Notes under the pieces: model-generated | Told to the model about the DNA's origin: nothing | The model's database searches: none | Seen by the model: only the letters and a program-made list of their open reading frames with translations | Shown: positions 34,021 through 42,225 of the stretch, piece after piece | How the letters are laid out: every line of letters begins with the position of its first letter | Numbering within the stretch: the stretch's first letter is position 1 | Made by a program: the position numbers and the translations under genes | DNA from: Dyella monticola | GTDB taxonomy: Bacteria; Pseudomonadota; Gammaproteobacteria; Xanthomonadales; Rhodanobacteraceae | DNA: 64,000 nucleotides | Assembly (NCBI RefSeq): GCF_003363155.1 | Contig: NZ_QRBE01000010.1 | Span: 140,141-204,140 of the forward strand | Direction: 5' to 3'

Positions 34021-34260
34021 ATGGTGATCTACTCGCTCAGGCAGTCGCCCGAAGGGGACTGGAGCATCCGCCGGGAAACGGCAACGCTTTTCAGCCAGCT
34101 ACGGCTTGGCCCTGCCATCCAACTGGCGCGCGAAGCCGCCCGCGACGAGCACACCCGCTCGGGCCGCAGCACCTGCGTTGAAATGCCGGGTCCGACTTCC
34201 ACCATTCGGCTGGCGCAATACGCGCGCCCCGATCTGCCGATTGAAAGCGCCGTGGCCTAA
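34021..34260 (+). CDS. Small protein (79 aa), unknown
   Basis: 79 residues with GGAG 7 bases before the ATG. Sequence MVIYSLRQSPEGDWSIRRET then LGPAIQLAREAARDEHTRSG and SSTIRLAQYARPDLPIESAVA-like end. The arrangement 'strand with GDW.I, helix AIQLAREAAR, strand' resembles the small DUF2188-type fold, but residue conservation is too weak to assign. It is divergent from the GacA-like gene and located 85 bp upstream of tRNA-Leu. The RBS and codon use support it as real. Confidence 0.7.
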   Translation: MVIYSLRQSPEGDWSIRRETATLFSQLRLGPAIQLAREAARDEHTRSGRSTCVEMPGPTSTIRLAQYARPDLPIESAVA

Positions 34261-34345
34261 TAGCAGCGTTCACGCCCCGCTTACGTCCAGGCGCATGTTA
34301 CGATCCCGCGCCTGCGGCCAACCTCCCTCCGGCCACAGCCTCCTA

Positions 34346-34432
34346 GCCCGGATGGCGAAACAGGTAGACGCAAGAGACTTAAAATCTCTCGACCGCAAGG
34401 TCATGCCGGTTCGATCCCGGCTCCGGGCACCA
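34346..34432 (+). tRNA. tRNA-Leu (anticodon UAA)
   Basis: An 87-nt class II tRNA with CCA encoded. Acceptor arms GCCCGGA/TCCGGGC pair perfectly. The anticodon stem AGAGA/TCTCT carries loop CTTAAAA with anticodon TAA (34380-34382). A long variable arm (GACCGCAAGGTC) is followed by the T loop TTCGATC. It reads UUA/UUG. An intrinsic terminator follows 8 bp downstream. Confidence 0.97.
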
Positions 34433-34440
34433 AACACAGG

Positions 34441-34470
34441 ACCAAGGCATAAAAAAGCCTTGGTTTTTTA
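34441..34470 (+). terminator. Terminator of tRNA-Leu
   Basis: ACCAAGGC, eight-base A-rich loop, GCCTTGGT followed by TTTTTAGTTTTT. This is a clear intrinsic terminator 9 bp after the CCA end. Confidence 0.9.
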
Positions 34471-34603
34471 GTTTTTGGGATTCCAATCACCTACGGCAAT
34501 TCCGCAAGCGATATAAAGAAGCAGGCCTGCTCAACGGACGAGAAGCATGGCGCGCTGAGTCGTGTTACCCGCAATCGGGTTATTGAGCAAAGGGGATACA
34601 GAT

Positions 34604-35542
34604 ATGGCCAATTCTGACGGTGAGGGTTCGCGCAAGCGGTCAGCCAGCCATTTCCAGCCGCTGGGCACGAAGACATCCCCGAAGAGCACATCGTCTTCAA
34701 AAAAGGATGAAGAAAAGCATGCGCCGCCGCCCAAGCGCGCCAAGGGGCCCGAGCCACCCAGTTCCTTGGGCAGCACGCACACACCACCTTCCCGTCCGCG
34801 CTCTGAGCGTGCGCAAGTCATCAAACAGAAGAAGATGGGTGAACTGCAAAAGAGGGCCAATGCCCTGGGCAAGACCAGCATCGACCCGGCCACGGACATC
34901 ACTCCGCTTCTGATGAAGCCGCTCGATCCAGGCAAAGACGATCGCGGTTATGTATCAACGGAAACGCGCCGCGAGATTGAACGGCATATGGAGAGCACGG
35001 CGAAGCCATTTCCCAGCCTGGAAAAGTCGAACATTCCGCCGGAGGCGCTGGAAATGCGCAAGGAGGCGAACAACCAGGGCAAGACGACACTTCAGCTCAC
35101 TACGCGCGGTCCGGGAGACCGTTACCGGAGCGGTGAGGATTTGACGTTTACGTCATCCGGCAGCAGTGGCGGCGGGCGCACTGGCAATGATACGCCCAGG
35201 CCACGCAGCCCCCCGCCCAAGCAAGGCCTCACGACCGATGGGCGCTACGAGCACACGCATCAGTCACCGTTCCGCTTTACCGGTCTGCCCGGTACGACCG
35301 TGCACGCACCCACTCAGGCCAATCAAGTTGCCGACACCAACATCGAACGCTACATCGAAGGGCGCGAAAATGCTTTCATGTTTCGCCGGGATACACCTAC
35401 GCACTCTCACTTGACCGGCGTGCGCGTGAACAAGGATGGCAGCGGCGAGACCAAGACAGTGAGCTACCGCCGTCGCCCATCCCGCTCGCCGAGCCCGGAG
35501 CCTGGCAGACACGACACTCCGCCGAAAAAAGGGAATGTGTAA
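34604..35542 (+). CDS. Disordered Ser/Pro/Lys-rich protein with NLS-like basic clusters (candidate effector)
   Basis: 312 residues from ATG at 34604 with AAAGGGG 9 bases upstream (an upstream in-frame start at 34562 lacks an RBS). Nearly the whole sequence is polar and disorder-like. The first 60 residues are Ser-rich with basic clusters: GSRKRSASHF and KKDEEKHAPPPKRAKGPEPP, which resemble a bipartite nuclear localisation signal. RS/SP dipeptides recur at the end (RRRPSRSPSPEPGRHDTPPK). There is no signal peptide, membrane segment or known domain. Low complexity, Ser-rich N-terminus and position just after tRNA-Leu fit an accessory, possibly secreted host-directed protein, but no PIP-box or secretion signal is certain. 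I do not recognise the family. Confidence 0.8.
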   Translation: MANSDGEGSRKRSASHFQPLGTKTSPKSTSSSKKDEEKHAPPPKRAKGPEPPSSLGSTHTPPSRPRSERAQVIKQKKMGELQKRANALGKTSIDPATDITPLLMKPLDPGKDDRGYVSTETRREIERHMESTAKPFPSLEKSNIPPEALEMRKEANNQGKTTLQLTTRGPGDRYRSGEDLTFTSSGSSGGGRTGNDTPRPRSPPPKQGLTTDGRYEHTHQSPFRFTGLPGTTVHAPTQANQVADTNIERYIEGRENAFMFRRDTPTHSHLTGVRVNKDGSGETKTVSYRRRPSRSPSPEPGRHDTPPKKGNV

Positions 35543-35674
35543 GCCAAGCGCGCTCGCGTGTTGGATGGCACTGGGTATTCGCCGCCCTGGCAGACGCCGG
35601 ACGACGAATAATAAACCTGCATTCCCCATACCGCGCAGCCGCCAGCGGTTTTTCAAGACAACAAAAAGTTGCCC

Positions 35675-35860
35675 TTACTTTTCCAGATGGCTGGCCGCTT
35701 TATCTTCCAGCGACCTGGCAAGCGTAAGACTGAGTTCGACAAGCCGGTCGATCCAGGCGGCATCGACGGCTACCTTGAGATCCTGCGCCTGCTTCATCGC
35801 TGCTGCGAGCGATGGCGCCAAAATGATGGCAGCTCTATCCGCGAGCTCCTTGTGGGTCAT
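35675..35860 (-). CDS. Small helical protein (61 aa), unknown
   Basis: 61 residues (MTHKELADRAAIILAPSLAA, then DLKVAVDAAWIDRLVELSLT, ending EDKAASHLEK) from an ATG at 35860 with GGAG 7 bases upstream. Predicted to be two or three amphipathic helices. It is convergent with the disordered protein gene. No family is recognised; small helical proteins of this style occur in prophage or plasmid remnants. The start, RBS and composition support a gene, but conservation cannot be checked. Confidence 0.55.
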   Translation of the reverse strand: MTHKELADRAAIILAPSLAAAMKQAQDLKVAVDAAWIDRLVELSLTLARSLEDKAASHLEK

Positions 35861-36244
35861 CTTTTTGCTCCGTTATGACTGGCTCCGGCCAGCGGTGCAA
35901 TTGTAAGTACGACTGGCATAAGTACCAGTGCATGATGGGTGGGTGCATGATGGGTGGGTGCGTCACGAATGCCGCGCCTTTCCAAATACAACGCAGTCTG
36001 CACTCTCTCGATACAGTCATGCCTCTCGCCTGTCGCATCGGTTCAGCACGCTTTACTGATTGGCCGCCCGTTTCTGCTTCATTCCCACCCGGTTACGCCG
36101 CGTACCGAGCGCACCAGCGCCACGTTGAGGCTTCAAACGCTGTCGATGCCCTGTTGACCTTCATCCCACCGCTCCGGGAGTATGGTCGGACGCTTACCGC
36201 CGCGAACCAGGCACTGCCGTCATCTGCTTGCAGGACGATCACGT
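35861..36244. other. Non-coding stretch upstream of the oxidoreductase gene
   Basis: 384 bp without a supported gene. It holds a perfect tandem duplication of a 15-bp unit (TGCATGATGGGTGGG at 35929-35943 and 35944-35958). An open frame from 35875 across the region (149 codons) has no RBS and overlaps the next start, so it is considered spurious. Confidence 0.6.
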
Positions 36245-37213
36245 ATGAAAGCCTTGCGATTCACCCGCCACGGTGCACCGGACGTACTGGAATACGTGGA
36301 CATCGCCACGCCCGACATCGATGAGGATTCCGCCCTGGTGCGGGTGCACGGGGCATCGGTCAATCCGAGCGATGTAAAAAATGTCGCTGGCCATTTTTCG
36401 CAGACCACGCTGCCGCGGATTCCAGGCCGGGATTTCAGTGGCGTGGTAGAGCAAGGGCCGCTGGCCTGGCGCGGTGCGGATGTCTGGGGCACCGGCGGCG
36501 ATATCGGCTTCACCCGTGATGGCACGCATGCCCAATACGTGCGCGTGCCGGTTAGCGCACTGGTGCGCAAACCGGCCGCACTCGATCATGCGCAGGCGTC
36601 TGCAATCGGTGTCAACTTCGTGGTGGCCTGGTTGGGCGTGGTGGATTATGCGCAGCTGCGCGAGGGCGAAACGATCGCCGTCATTGGCGCGGGTGGGGGT
36701 GTGGGTGGCGCGGTAACGCAAATCGCCAAATCGTTGGATTGCCGCATCATCGGCATCGACCGGCATCCGGTGGATGCCAGCTCACCCGCCGGCAAGCGCA
36801 TCCATGATTTCGTGCCCTTCGACGAACATACGGTAGAACATCTGCGCGGCCTGGACGGCCTCGCCGACGGCGTGGATGTGGTGTTCGACAGTGTAGGCGG
36901 CATCGCCTTCGAAGCGGCGCTCGGCCTGGTGCGGCGCCGCGGGCGCGTGGTGGAAATCAGCGCTACCGGTCGTCGCCGGGTGGACATGGACCTGATCGAT
37001 TTCTATCACAATGAAACGCAGTTGCTAGGCGCCGACAGCGCGAAACTGGGCGTGGTGGAATCGGCTCGACTGATGCAGGGTATTGCGCGCGGTTTCGACC
37101 ACGGCAAATTCGATGCCCCGGTGATCGCGCACCGCTATGCGTTGGCCCAGGGCCGGGAAGCCTATGAGGCTGTGGCGCAGGGCACGCCAGGGCGGGTTGT
37201 GATTACCCCCTGA
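36245..37213 (+). CDS. NADPH:quinone reductase-like zinc-independent MDR oxidoreductase
   Basis: 322 residues starting MKALRFTRHGAPDVLEYVDI with AGGA upstream. MDR superfamily: GroES-like N-terminal half (HGASVNPSDVKNVAGHF, PGRDFSGVV) and Rossmann half with nucleotide motif VIGAGGGVGGAVTQIAKSLD. The catalytic zinc ligands of alcohol dehydrogenases (the GHE and Cys cluster) are absent, as in zeta-crystallin/QOR enzymes. It would reduce quinones or enones with NADPH. There are no partner genes next to it; a 22-codon N-terminal extension in frame lacks an RBS. Confidence 0.88.
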   Translation: MKALRFTRHGAPDVLEYVDIATPDIDEDSALVRVHGASVNPSDVKNVAGHFSQTTLPRIPGRDFSGVVEQGPLAWRGADVWGTGGDIGFTRDGTHAQYVRVPVSALVRKPAALDHAQASAIGVNFVVAWLGVVDYAQLREGETIAVIGAGGGVGGAVTQIAKSLDCRIIGIDRHPVDASSPAGKRIHDFVPFDEHTVEHLRGLDGLADGVDVVFDSVGGIAFEAALGLVRRRGRVVEISATGRRRVDMDLIDFYHNETQLLGADSAKLGVVESARLMQGIARGFDHGKFDAPVIAHRYALAQGREAYEAVAQGTPGRVVITP

Positions 37214-37270
37214 AGGGTGCTGGTTTTCCAAAAAACCAAAAAGCGGGCGCGCGCGTCCCAGCGTGCGAGC

Positions 37271-37570
37271 TCAGCCGCTCGTAGTGCTCTTGGGTTTTCG
37301 GCCGCGCCGCGGCTTGGCCGAGGATTGCGCGATCAGGCTTTGCAGGTACGCGATGCCCTCTTCTTCCGGAAAAAAGGACACTACGTCCGCCAGAGTCAGA
37401 TTGTGGCGCTCGCGCAAGGCCAGAAATTCCTGTTTCGCCCGATCCATGGCCGATAACGCAGCTTGCCTGGCCGTCTGCTTTTTAGGCTTGACGGGGCGTT
37501 GTTCAATCTCCTTATCGAGGGCCGCGAGTTCTTCCTGGAAGCGGCGAAAGGCGTCTTTCGGGAGGGTCAT
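37271..37570 (-). CDS. Small H-NS-like/MvaT-like DNA-binding protein with AT-hook tail
   Basis: 99 residues if started at ATG 37570; a start at 37621 (116 residues, GGCGGG upstream) is possible. Body: FRRFQEELAALDKEIEQR (coiled-coil oligomerisation), AMDRAKQEFLALRERHNLTL and ADVVSFFPEEEGIAYLQSLI, tail KPRRGRKPKS. The tail has the RGRKP AT-hook core but lacks the usual W-GRGxxPxW C-terminal H-NS motif. It resembles short nucleoid-associated proteins seen in Burkholderia/Xanthomonadales. The gene is convergent with the oxidoreductase and flanks the MASE1 sensor locus together with the full-length H-NS gene 3 kb away. Confidence 0.75.
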   Translation of the reverse strand: MTLPKDAFRRFQEELAALDKEIEQRPVKPKKQTARQAALSAMDRAKQEFLALRERHNLTLADVVSFFPEEEGIAYLQSLIAQSSAKPRRGRKPKSTTSG

Positions 37571-37956
37571 AGCAACGCAGTGTGTTACAGGACCGATGAT
37601 TATCTCATATGACAGGGGCATCCCGCCGCCTTGAAAACGGCTGCATGGGCGTCAGGCCAGCCCATGGCTGCTGGTAGGCAAGGTCTGGGGGGCATATCCC
37701 GCGTTCGATAATGCTGCATCTGAAAAACGCGAACGCGTGAAGCCGCTTCAGTTTCTGGCCCCTTCTTTCACGTTTTAAAGCAACCCGCTCCGTATCATGA
37801 CCGCTTGGCACGCTATCGCGCGCACGTTTGCAAGCCGGCTTCAAACCGACGCTGAACTGGCTTCATGGCACGGTCTAAGCTTGAGCTTCCTGCACCGTCG
37901 GATGTCACAGCGCTACGGAGAGCCGGGGCGCGGTAACGAAGGCGCAGGGTGCATCG
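37571..37956. other. Intergenic region between H-NS-like and MASE1 genes
   Basis: About 386 bp (shorter if the longer H-NS-like start is used). No RNA gene or ORF is convincing. It must hold the divergent promoters; CGAACGCGTGAAGCCGCTTC and an AT-containing ACGTTTTAAAG (37770-37780) are seen but not assigned. Confidence 0.4.
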
Positions 37957-39612
37957 ATGCTGAAATCGATCGTAGGTGACAAGTGGCTGCGACAGGTCGC
38001 CGTTTTTGCGGCGTATTGCGCGGCATATATGGTTTTGCGGCCCTGGTCCAACGGCATCTGGGGCCTGACCGACGGCCTGCGGCTGAGTGCTTTGCTGTTA
38101 CTGCCCTATCGCTATTGGCCGACGCTCGCACTCGCCGAAATCGGCCCGCTGATTTATTACAACCATGCCGATCAGGCGCAGCTCGGGCTGACATGGGTGA
38201 TCGGCAATTGCATTCCGCCGATTCTCTATGCGATGCCTGTTGTCGCCTGGTGCCGGCGCGGATTGGCGTTGTTCCCCGCCAGGCACGTCATCAGGGCCAA
38301 GGCCTTGCTGATATGCGTGGTGGTATCTGCAGTTGTCTGGACGGTAACCACCGTGCCTTTGCTGCTTGTTGTGGTGCAGCCACCGGGAACGCCGCATCCC
38401 TATCACTTCCATAGCATGCAGATCTTGCAGCTTTTCCTGGGCCGCTACACCGGCATCCTGACCATTCTGCCCATGGCGTTGGTCTTCAAACTAAGGAAGC
38501 CGCAACACGGGCATGCGCACATGCTTGCCGTGGTAAAAAGCTCGTTGACACTAGAGTTTCTGGCTCTGCTACTGCCCGCTCTTATTCTGCTTTACTGGCT
38601 CAATCTGCAAGCATCCGCGGATATAAGACCTGTGATCCGCATGGCCATGTTTCTTCCCACAGCGTGGCTCACCACCCGCCATGGATGGCGTGCAGCGGCG
38701 CTCGGAACCACGGCCACGTTGATCTGCATCGTCAGTGACATGGCTTCGCGCGCCGATAATCTGGACGTACTGGGCATGCAGGCATTCATCGCGTTCTCGG
38801 TCACATGCCTGTTCGCGCTCGGTTCGCGCTCAACCGCCGAAGACACGGCTGGCGAACAGGAACACATGGATGCCAAGACCGCCATAAAGCTCGCCCAGCA
38901 AGGCATGTATTTTTGCGAACTACGCATGCGCCAGGCTTCGCAAACGCTCGAGCAAGTCAGCGGCACCTTGCAATTGACGCAAGCACGGTTGCTCAACCGC
39001 TTCAAAAACGTACTTCTCTTCACGGAAGATCAAAGCTATTACAAGCAGATGGCAGCCACGCAGATCCAGGTTCACCAGGCCGTGGAATCCATGCACCCAA
39101 CGGCGTGGCGTGAAGGCGGCCTGCCCGCTGCCCTGCGCGAAACCATCGGGCTCGCCCTTGAAGAAGCCGGCGTGGCTTACCGGTTTGAATTGAAGGGACG
39201 TGGGCTGAGCCGACTTTCGAGAGGTTTGCATGCGGCGATCTATCGCCTTGCCTGCGAAGTGGTGGTGTATGTATTCGCATGGCAGGCATGGTCGACCATC
39301 ACCGTATCGCTGCGTGGTGGCTTTACGCACGGGCAACGTTGGGTGACGTTGCGGATCCAGGGTTACGGTCGTGCAGAAGCGGCCCTACCGATGCATCGAA
39401 AGGAAGAGAGCCAATATCTTGCAGCAAAGCTCGGCGCCAACAGCCTGAGCGTGATGGCCATGCGTGACTACGCCCGCCTCTACAACGGCGAGCTGCACAC
39501 CTACAACGAACCCCATACATTCCGTATCACGGCGTTGATGCACGACGTAAGCCAACAGGTTCAGGGGTCACACGCCACGACACCTGCCCCACTGGAACTG
39601 TACCTACGCTGA
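37957..39612 (+). CDS. MASE1-type membrane sensor with degenerate kinase-like C-terminus
   Basis: 551 residues. The N-terminal ~290 residues form 8 or so membrane segments of the MASE1 type: LRPWSNGIWGLTDGLRLSAL, LLLPYRYWPTLALAEIGPLI and FLGRYTGILTILPMALVF. A helical segment (KLAQQGMYFCELRMRQASQT) leads to a part resembling the dimerisation region of histidine kinases but without a clear H-box His-Glu/Asp. The ATPase region has an N-box-like HAAIYRLACEVVVYVFAWQA in which the catalytic Asn is missing and no glycine-rich G-boxes follow. It probably cannot phosphorylate. It might act as a decoy or a protein-binding sensor. Orphan: no response regulator gene adjoins. Confidence 0.75.
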   Translation: MLKSIVGDKWLRQVAVFAAYCAAYMVLRPWSNGIWGLTDGLRLSALLLLPYRYWPTLALAEIGPLIYYNHADQAQLGLTWVIGNCIPPILYAMPVVAWCRRGLALFPARHVIRAKALLICVVVSAVVWTVTTVPLLLVVVQPPGTPHPYHFHSMQILQLFLGRYTGILTILPMALVFKLRKPQHGHAHMLAVVKSSLTLEFLALLLPALILLYWLNLQASADIRPVIRMAMFLPTAWLTTRHGWRAAALGTTATLICIVSDMASRADNLDVLGMQAFIAFSVTCLFALGSRSTAEDTAGEQEHMDAKTAIKLAQQGMYFCELRMRQASQTLEQVSGTLQLTQARLLNRFKNVLLFTEDQSYYKQMAATQIQVHQAVESMHPTAWREGGLPAALRETIGLALEEAGVAYRFELKGRGLSRLSRGLHAAIYRLACEVVVYVFAWQAWSTITVSLRGGFTHGQRWVTLRIQGYGRAEAALPMHRKEESQYLAAKLGANSLSVMAMRDYARLYNGELHTYNEPHTFRITALMHDVSQQVQGSHATTPAPLELYLR

Positions 39613-39635
39613 CAGTGCGTCAACTCAACCGGACA

Positions 39636-40145
39636 TTATTTACCGGCACCGCCACTCACCACATTTCCAGCGCAGTTGAAGGGATCCGTGCACGGCGGGT
39701 TGGCGAGGGCCGACGGCGTAGTGGTTACACTGACAATTAACGCACCCGTGCTGGTCGGTGTGGCAGTCATGTGCGTCGTGCCATCGCTATATACGGTCTC
39801 CGTTACACCCGCATTTTCCGTTGCATCTGATTGGCCGGCATTATGTTGCGTGGACACGTACTGCTGATCCACGCCTATCGGCAATACCAGGATCACGTTA
39901 TCCGCCACGGCCACCCCTGCACGTACCGTACCATTCAGATCGTTGACCTGAATGTAGCGAATGCCATCGCGAACGAATACGTACACGTGATAGTGCGGGC
40001 TGACACTGACATCCATAGCATTGGGCCATGACTGCCCGAGCCCCGTCGCAGGCGGCTGATACGCAAGAACCGATGTGGAGAGGAGCGCCACGAGCAACGC
40101 CACGACAACTGTACGCGCGGCACAATGCGATGATTTGCGGAACAT
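39636..40145 (-). CDS. Secreted protein of unknown function
   Basis: 169 residues with signal peptide (VVVALLVALLSTSVLAYQPP; cleavage after VLA). The mature domain of about 140 residues (MDVSVSPHYHVYVFVRDGIR, ADNVILVLPIGVDQQYV, then a Thr-rich tail and CTDPFNCAG near the C-terminus) looks beta-rich. A Cys pair near the end could form a disulfide. No family is recognised. It is convergent with the MASE1 gene, 24 bp from its stop, and divergent from hns. Expression may be silenced by H-NS since its upstream region is AT-rich (inference). Confidence 0.78.
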   Translation of the reverse strand: MFRKSSHCAARTVVVALLVALLSTSVLAYQPPATGLGQSWPNAMDVSVSPHYHVYVFVRDGIRYIQVNDLNGTVRAGVAVADNVILVLPIGVDQQYVSTQHNAGQSDATENAGVTETVYSDGTTHMTATPTSTGALIVSVTTTPSALANPPCTDPFNCAGNVVSGGAGK

Positions 40146-40458
40146 GGTAATCCCCTACCTGTTACAGCGCCTATTCGCGGCTCGAATGTAGCACCGGGAT
40201 GTGTATAAAACGTGCAGGATGCTCTACTATCTGCATCCTCAAGACGTTCCCTATTAAATAAATAACGGTGACACCGCTCTCCTTTTAATGAGCGCGCGGC
40301 ACCTGATTGTTTATTTCAGCCGATAAAATCGGCCAAACGTCGAAATCCAATCGTACAGATTCGATTACTCGCGTCGGTTCAGATGGTTTGCAAAATCCGT
40401 TCATCTTCACTAATTTAATAACCCGAGCCGTACGTAAAACTCACTATAAGGACCACTC
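40146..40458. promoter_or_regulatory. AT-rich intergenic region with hns promoter
   Basis: About 313 bp, AT-rich relative to the window. TTGCAA (40388-40393) and TAATTT (40411-40416) with 17-bp spacing could be the hns promoter; the RBS AAGGA lies 9 bases before the ATG. The region also contains CGATAAAATCGGCC and runs of T that could serve the secreted-protein gene on the minus strand. H-NS autoregulation through AT-rich DNA is possible. Confidence 0.4.
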
Positions 40459-40869
40459 ATGGCCATTGATCTGAAATCCCTTTCACCGAAAGAACTTCAA
40501 TCCCTCATCGCAAACGCGCAGTCACAGATGCACGACGCAAAATCCCATCAGATCCAGGAAGTCCGCAAAAAAATTGACACCTTGCTCGGCAATGCCGGCC
40601 TGACGCTGGCGGATGTCTATCCCACACGTGGTGGCGGCAAGGCTGGCAAGGGCGGCAAGCGCGCCGTTGTTGCCCCGAAATACCGCAACCCGGAAGATCC
40701 CTCGCAAACGTGGTCCGGGCGTGGCAAGCGGCCGCTGTGGTTTGTCGCTGCACTCAAGCGTCGCGGCGTTACCGCTGATAGCCTGCTCATCGAAGGCGCC
40801 GCCAAAGGTAAAGGCGTATCGAAGAAAGCTGCCAAGAAGGCAACCCGCAGGAAAACCCGTCGGGGTTGA
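40459..40869 (+). CDS. H-NS family nucleoid protein (Xanthomonas type)
   Basis: 136 residues: N-terminal coiled coil (KSLSPKELQSLIANAQSQMH) and C-terminal H-NS DNA-binding domain KYRNPEDPSQTWSGRGKRPLW, which has the conserved TWSGRGxxPxW motif, followed by a basic tail rich in KKAAKK. It is the same family as XrvA of Xanthomonas; it binds AT-rich DNA and silences transferred genes. The paralogue at 37271 lacks the TWSGRG motif. The gene is flanked by AT-rich sequence on its 5' side and ends with a strong terminator. Confidence 0.93.
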   Translation: MAIDLKSLSPKELQSLIANAQSQMHDAKSHQIQEVRKKIDTLLGNAGLTLADVYPTRGGGKAGKGGKRAVVAPKYRNPEDPSQTWSGRGKRPLWFVAALKRRGVTADSLLIEGAAKGKGVSKKAAKKATRRKTRRG

Positions 40870-40892
40870 TTCCAGGCACTATCCGATTTACG

Positions 40893-40925
40893 ACTGGCCG
40901 ACCCTGTGTTGGCCAGTTTTTTTTA
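40893..40925 (+). terminator. Terminator of the H-NS gene
   Basis: ACTGGCC, spacer, GGCCAGT followed by TTTTTTT. It lies about 25 bp beyond the hns stop. Confidence 0.9.
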
Positions 40926-41319
40926 TATGGTCGAGTGTTTTTTTGGGGATGCCCGTTTTTTACGTTGAACTGCGGAAAACTGCATGCCTCCGCATACATA
41001 CATCACGTCATTCCGGTGAAAGCCCAGGCACTTCTCAACAGCGAAGCTAGTCAATTCACGCTTCGTAGTGACGATGGATGATGCGCTTCGCTCACCCCCT
41101 GGGGCCGCCCTGGACGTTCTCCGCGCTTCGAGCCCTGTCCGGCCTTCGCCGGAATGACGCTGAGGGAAAGGGAGCTTCATTTAATTTGAGCTCTATCCGG
41201 AGCAGCTCACGAAATCCGCCTCCCACTCCGCCATTAAGACTTGCTTTCAACATCCCCGCGATTAATCATCCCCTCGCACCAAGCCATCCATCCCCATAGC
41301 TGCGACTGCGAGGTTGCTT
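40926..41319. repeat. Non-coding gap with REP-like copies 3a and 3b
   Basis: 394 bp without a gene. TCATTCCGGTGAAAGCC (41008-41024) and GGCCTTCGCCGGAATGACGC (41141-41160) are opposite-orientation members of the same REP-like family and are separated by about 110 bp; the second continues with TGAGGGAAAGGGAGC as in copy 2 at 26001. The region then leads to the RBS of the binding-protein gene. Confidence 0.65.
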
Positions 41320-42153
41320 ATGAATATTGTGGATGCAATACGGCGTTCGATGCTTCTGGTTCTTGCCGCCGGCCTTCTTCAATTACCGTGGGTTTCCATC
41401 GCCGCGCCACCATCGGTTACTACCAGCGGCAGCTTGGCCACAATCCAGAAACAGCGCATTTTGAAAGTAGGCGTTGCGATGAATGCGCCCTGGGTATTTC
41501 GCGATAGCAACGGGCAGTGGAACGGCCTGGAAATCGACCTGGTAAGGCAGCTCGCCCAAGATATGAAATGGCAGGTGCAGCTTGTTCCTACAACATGGGC
41601 GCATAGCTTCGACGACTTGCACGCACATCGTTTCGACATTCTCGTTTCAGGTTTGAGCATCACCCCACAACGCGCCTTGGCGGTAAAGTTCAGCCATCCT
41701 TACGGCGACTACGCGCTCGGTTTAGTCGTCAACCGGAAAACCATCGGCACCGACGATGTAACGGCCTTGCAACGCGGCAGCCAACACACAATTGGTGTGC
41801 TCTCGGGAACGATCACCGCGGCCACCGCGAAGGAATACCTCGGGCAAAGCCACATTGTTGACCTGCTCGATGAAAACCAGGCCATCAAGGATCTGCGCAG
41901 CGGGAAGCTCGACGGTTTGATGGCCGAAGAACCCGTACCTTCCGCGTTGGCCACTACCTATCCCAAGCAATTGCGCACGCTCGACGTGCAAACCTACGGC
42001 AAGACCGCACATGCCTTCGCCGTGCGCCGCGATGATGATGATCTGCTCGACGTCATCAATGCCTGGCTCACTTACCAACAAGCCTCCGGCTGGCTGCGCT
42101 CACGCGAGGATTTCTGGATTCATCATCCTGATTGGGTCCAGCTCACGCAGTGA
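41320..42153 (+). CDS. Periplasmic amino-acid-type substrate-binding protein
   Basis: 277 residues from ATG 41320 with GAGG 6 bases upstream. A signal peptide (RRSMLLVLAAGLLQLPWVSI, cleaved near AAP) is followed by a PBP2 (SBP_bac_3) fold: LKVGVAMNAPWVFRDSNGQW (start of lobe 1), GLEIDLVRQLAQDM, RFDILVSGLSITPQRALAVK and GVLSGTITAATAKEYLG with ELRSGKLDGLMAEEPV-like segment. Such proteins bind amino acids or other small substrates for ABC importers or act as periplasmic sensors. No permease or ATPase gene adjoins, so it is an orphan receptor; the ligand cannot be inferred. It ends 72 bp before the cobalamin riboswitch region. Confidence 0.88.
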   Translation: MNIVDAIRRSMLLVLAAGLLQLPWVSIAAPPSVTTSGSLATIQKQRILKVGVAMNAPWVFRDSNGQWNGLEIDLVRQLAQDMKWQVQLVPTTWAHSFDDLHAHRFDILVSGLSITPQRALAVKFSHPYGDYALGLVVNRKTIGTDDVTALQRGSQHTIGVLSGTITAATAKEYLGQSHIVDLLDENQAIKDLRSGKLDGLMAEEPVPSALATTYPKQLRTLDVQTYGKTAHAFAVRRDDDDLLDVINAWLTYQQASGWLRSREDFWIHHPDWVQLTQ

Positions 42154-42225
42154 ATCCACGCTGTTCACCCGCGCCATACCCGACGCTTGACGAACCACCC
42201 CCAAGGCGACTAATTTTCTTGCCGC

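Noticed and set aside
34346..34432. tRNA-Leu as the integration site of a genomic island
   Set aside because: Considered because an accessory-looking gene follows, but no duplicate of the tRNA 3' end and no integrase gene is visible in the window.
35875..36324. 149-codon plus-strand frame upstream of the oxidoreductase
   Set aside because: No RBS, overlaps the start of the well-supported oxidoreductase in another frame, and includes the 15-bp tandem repeat.
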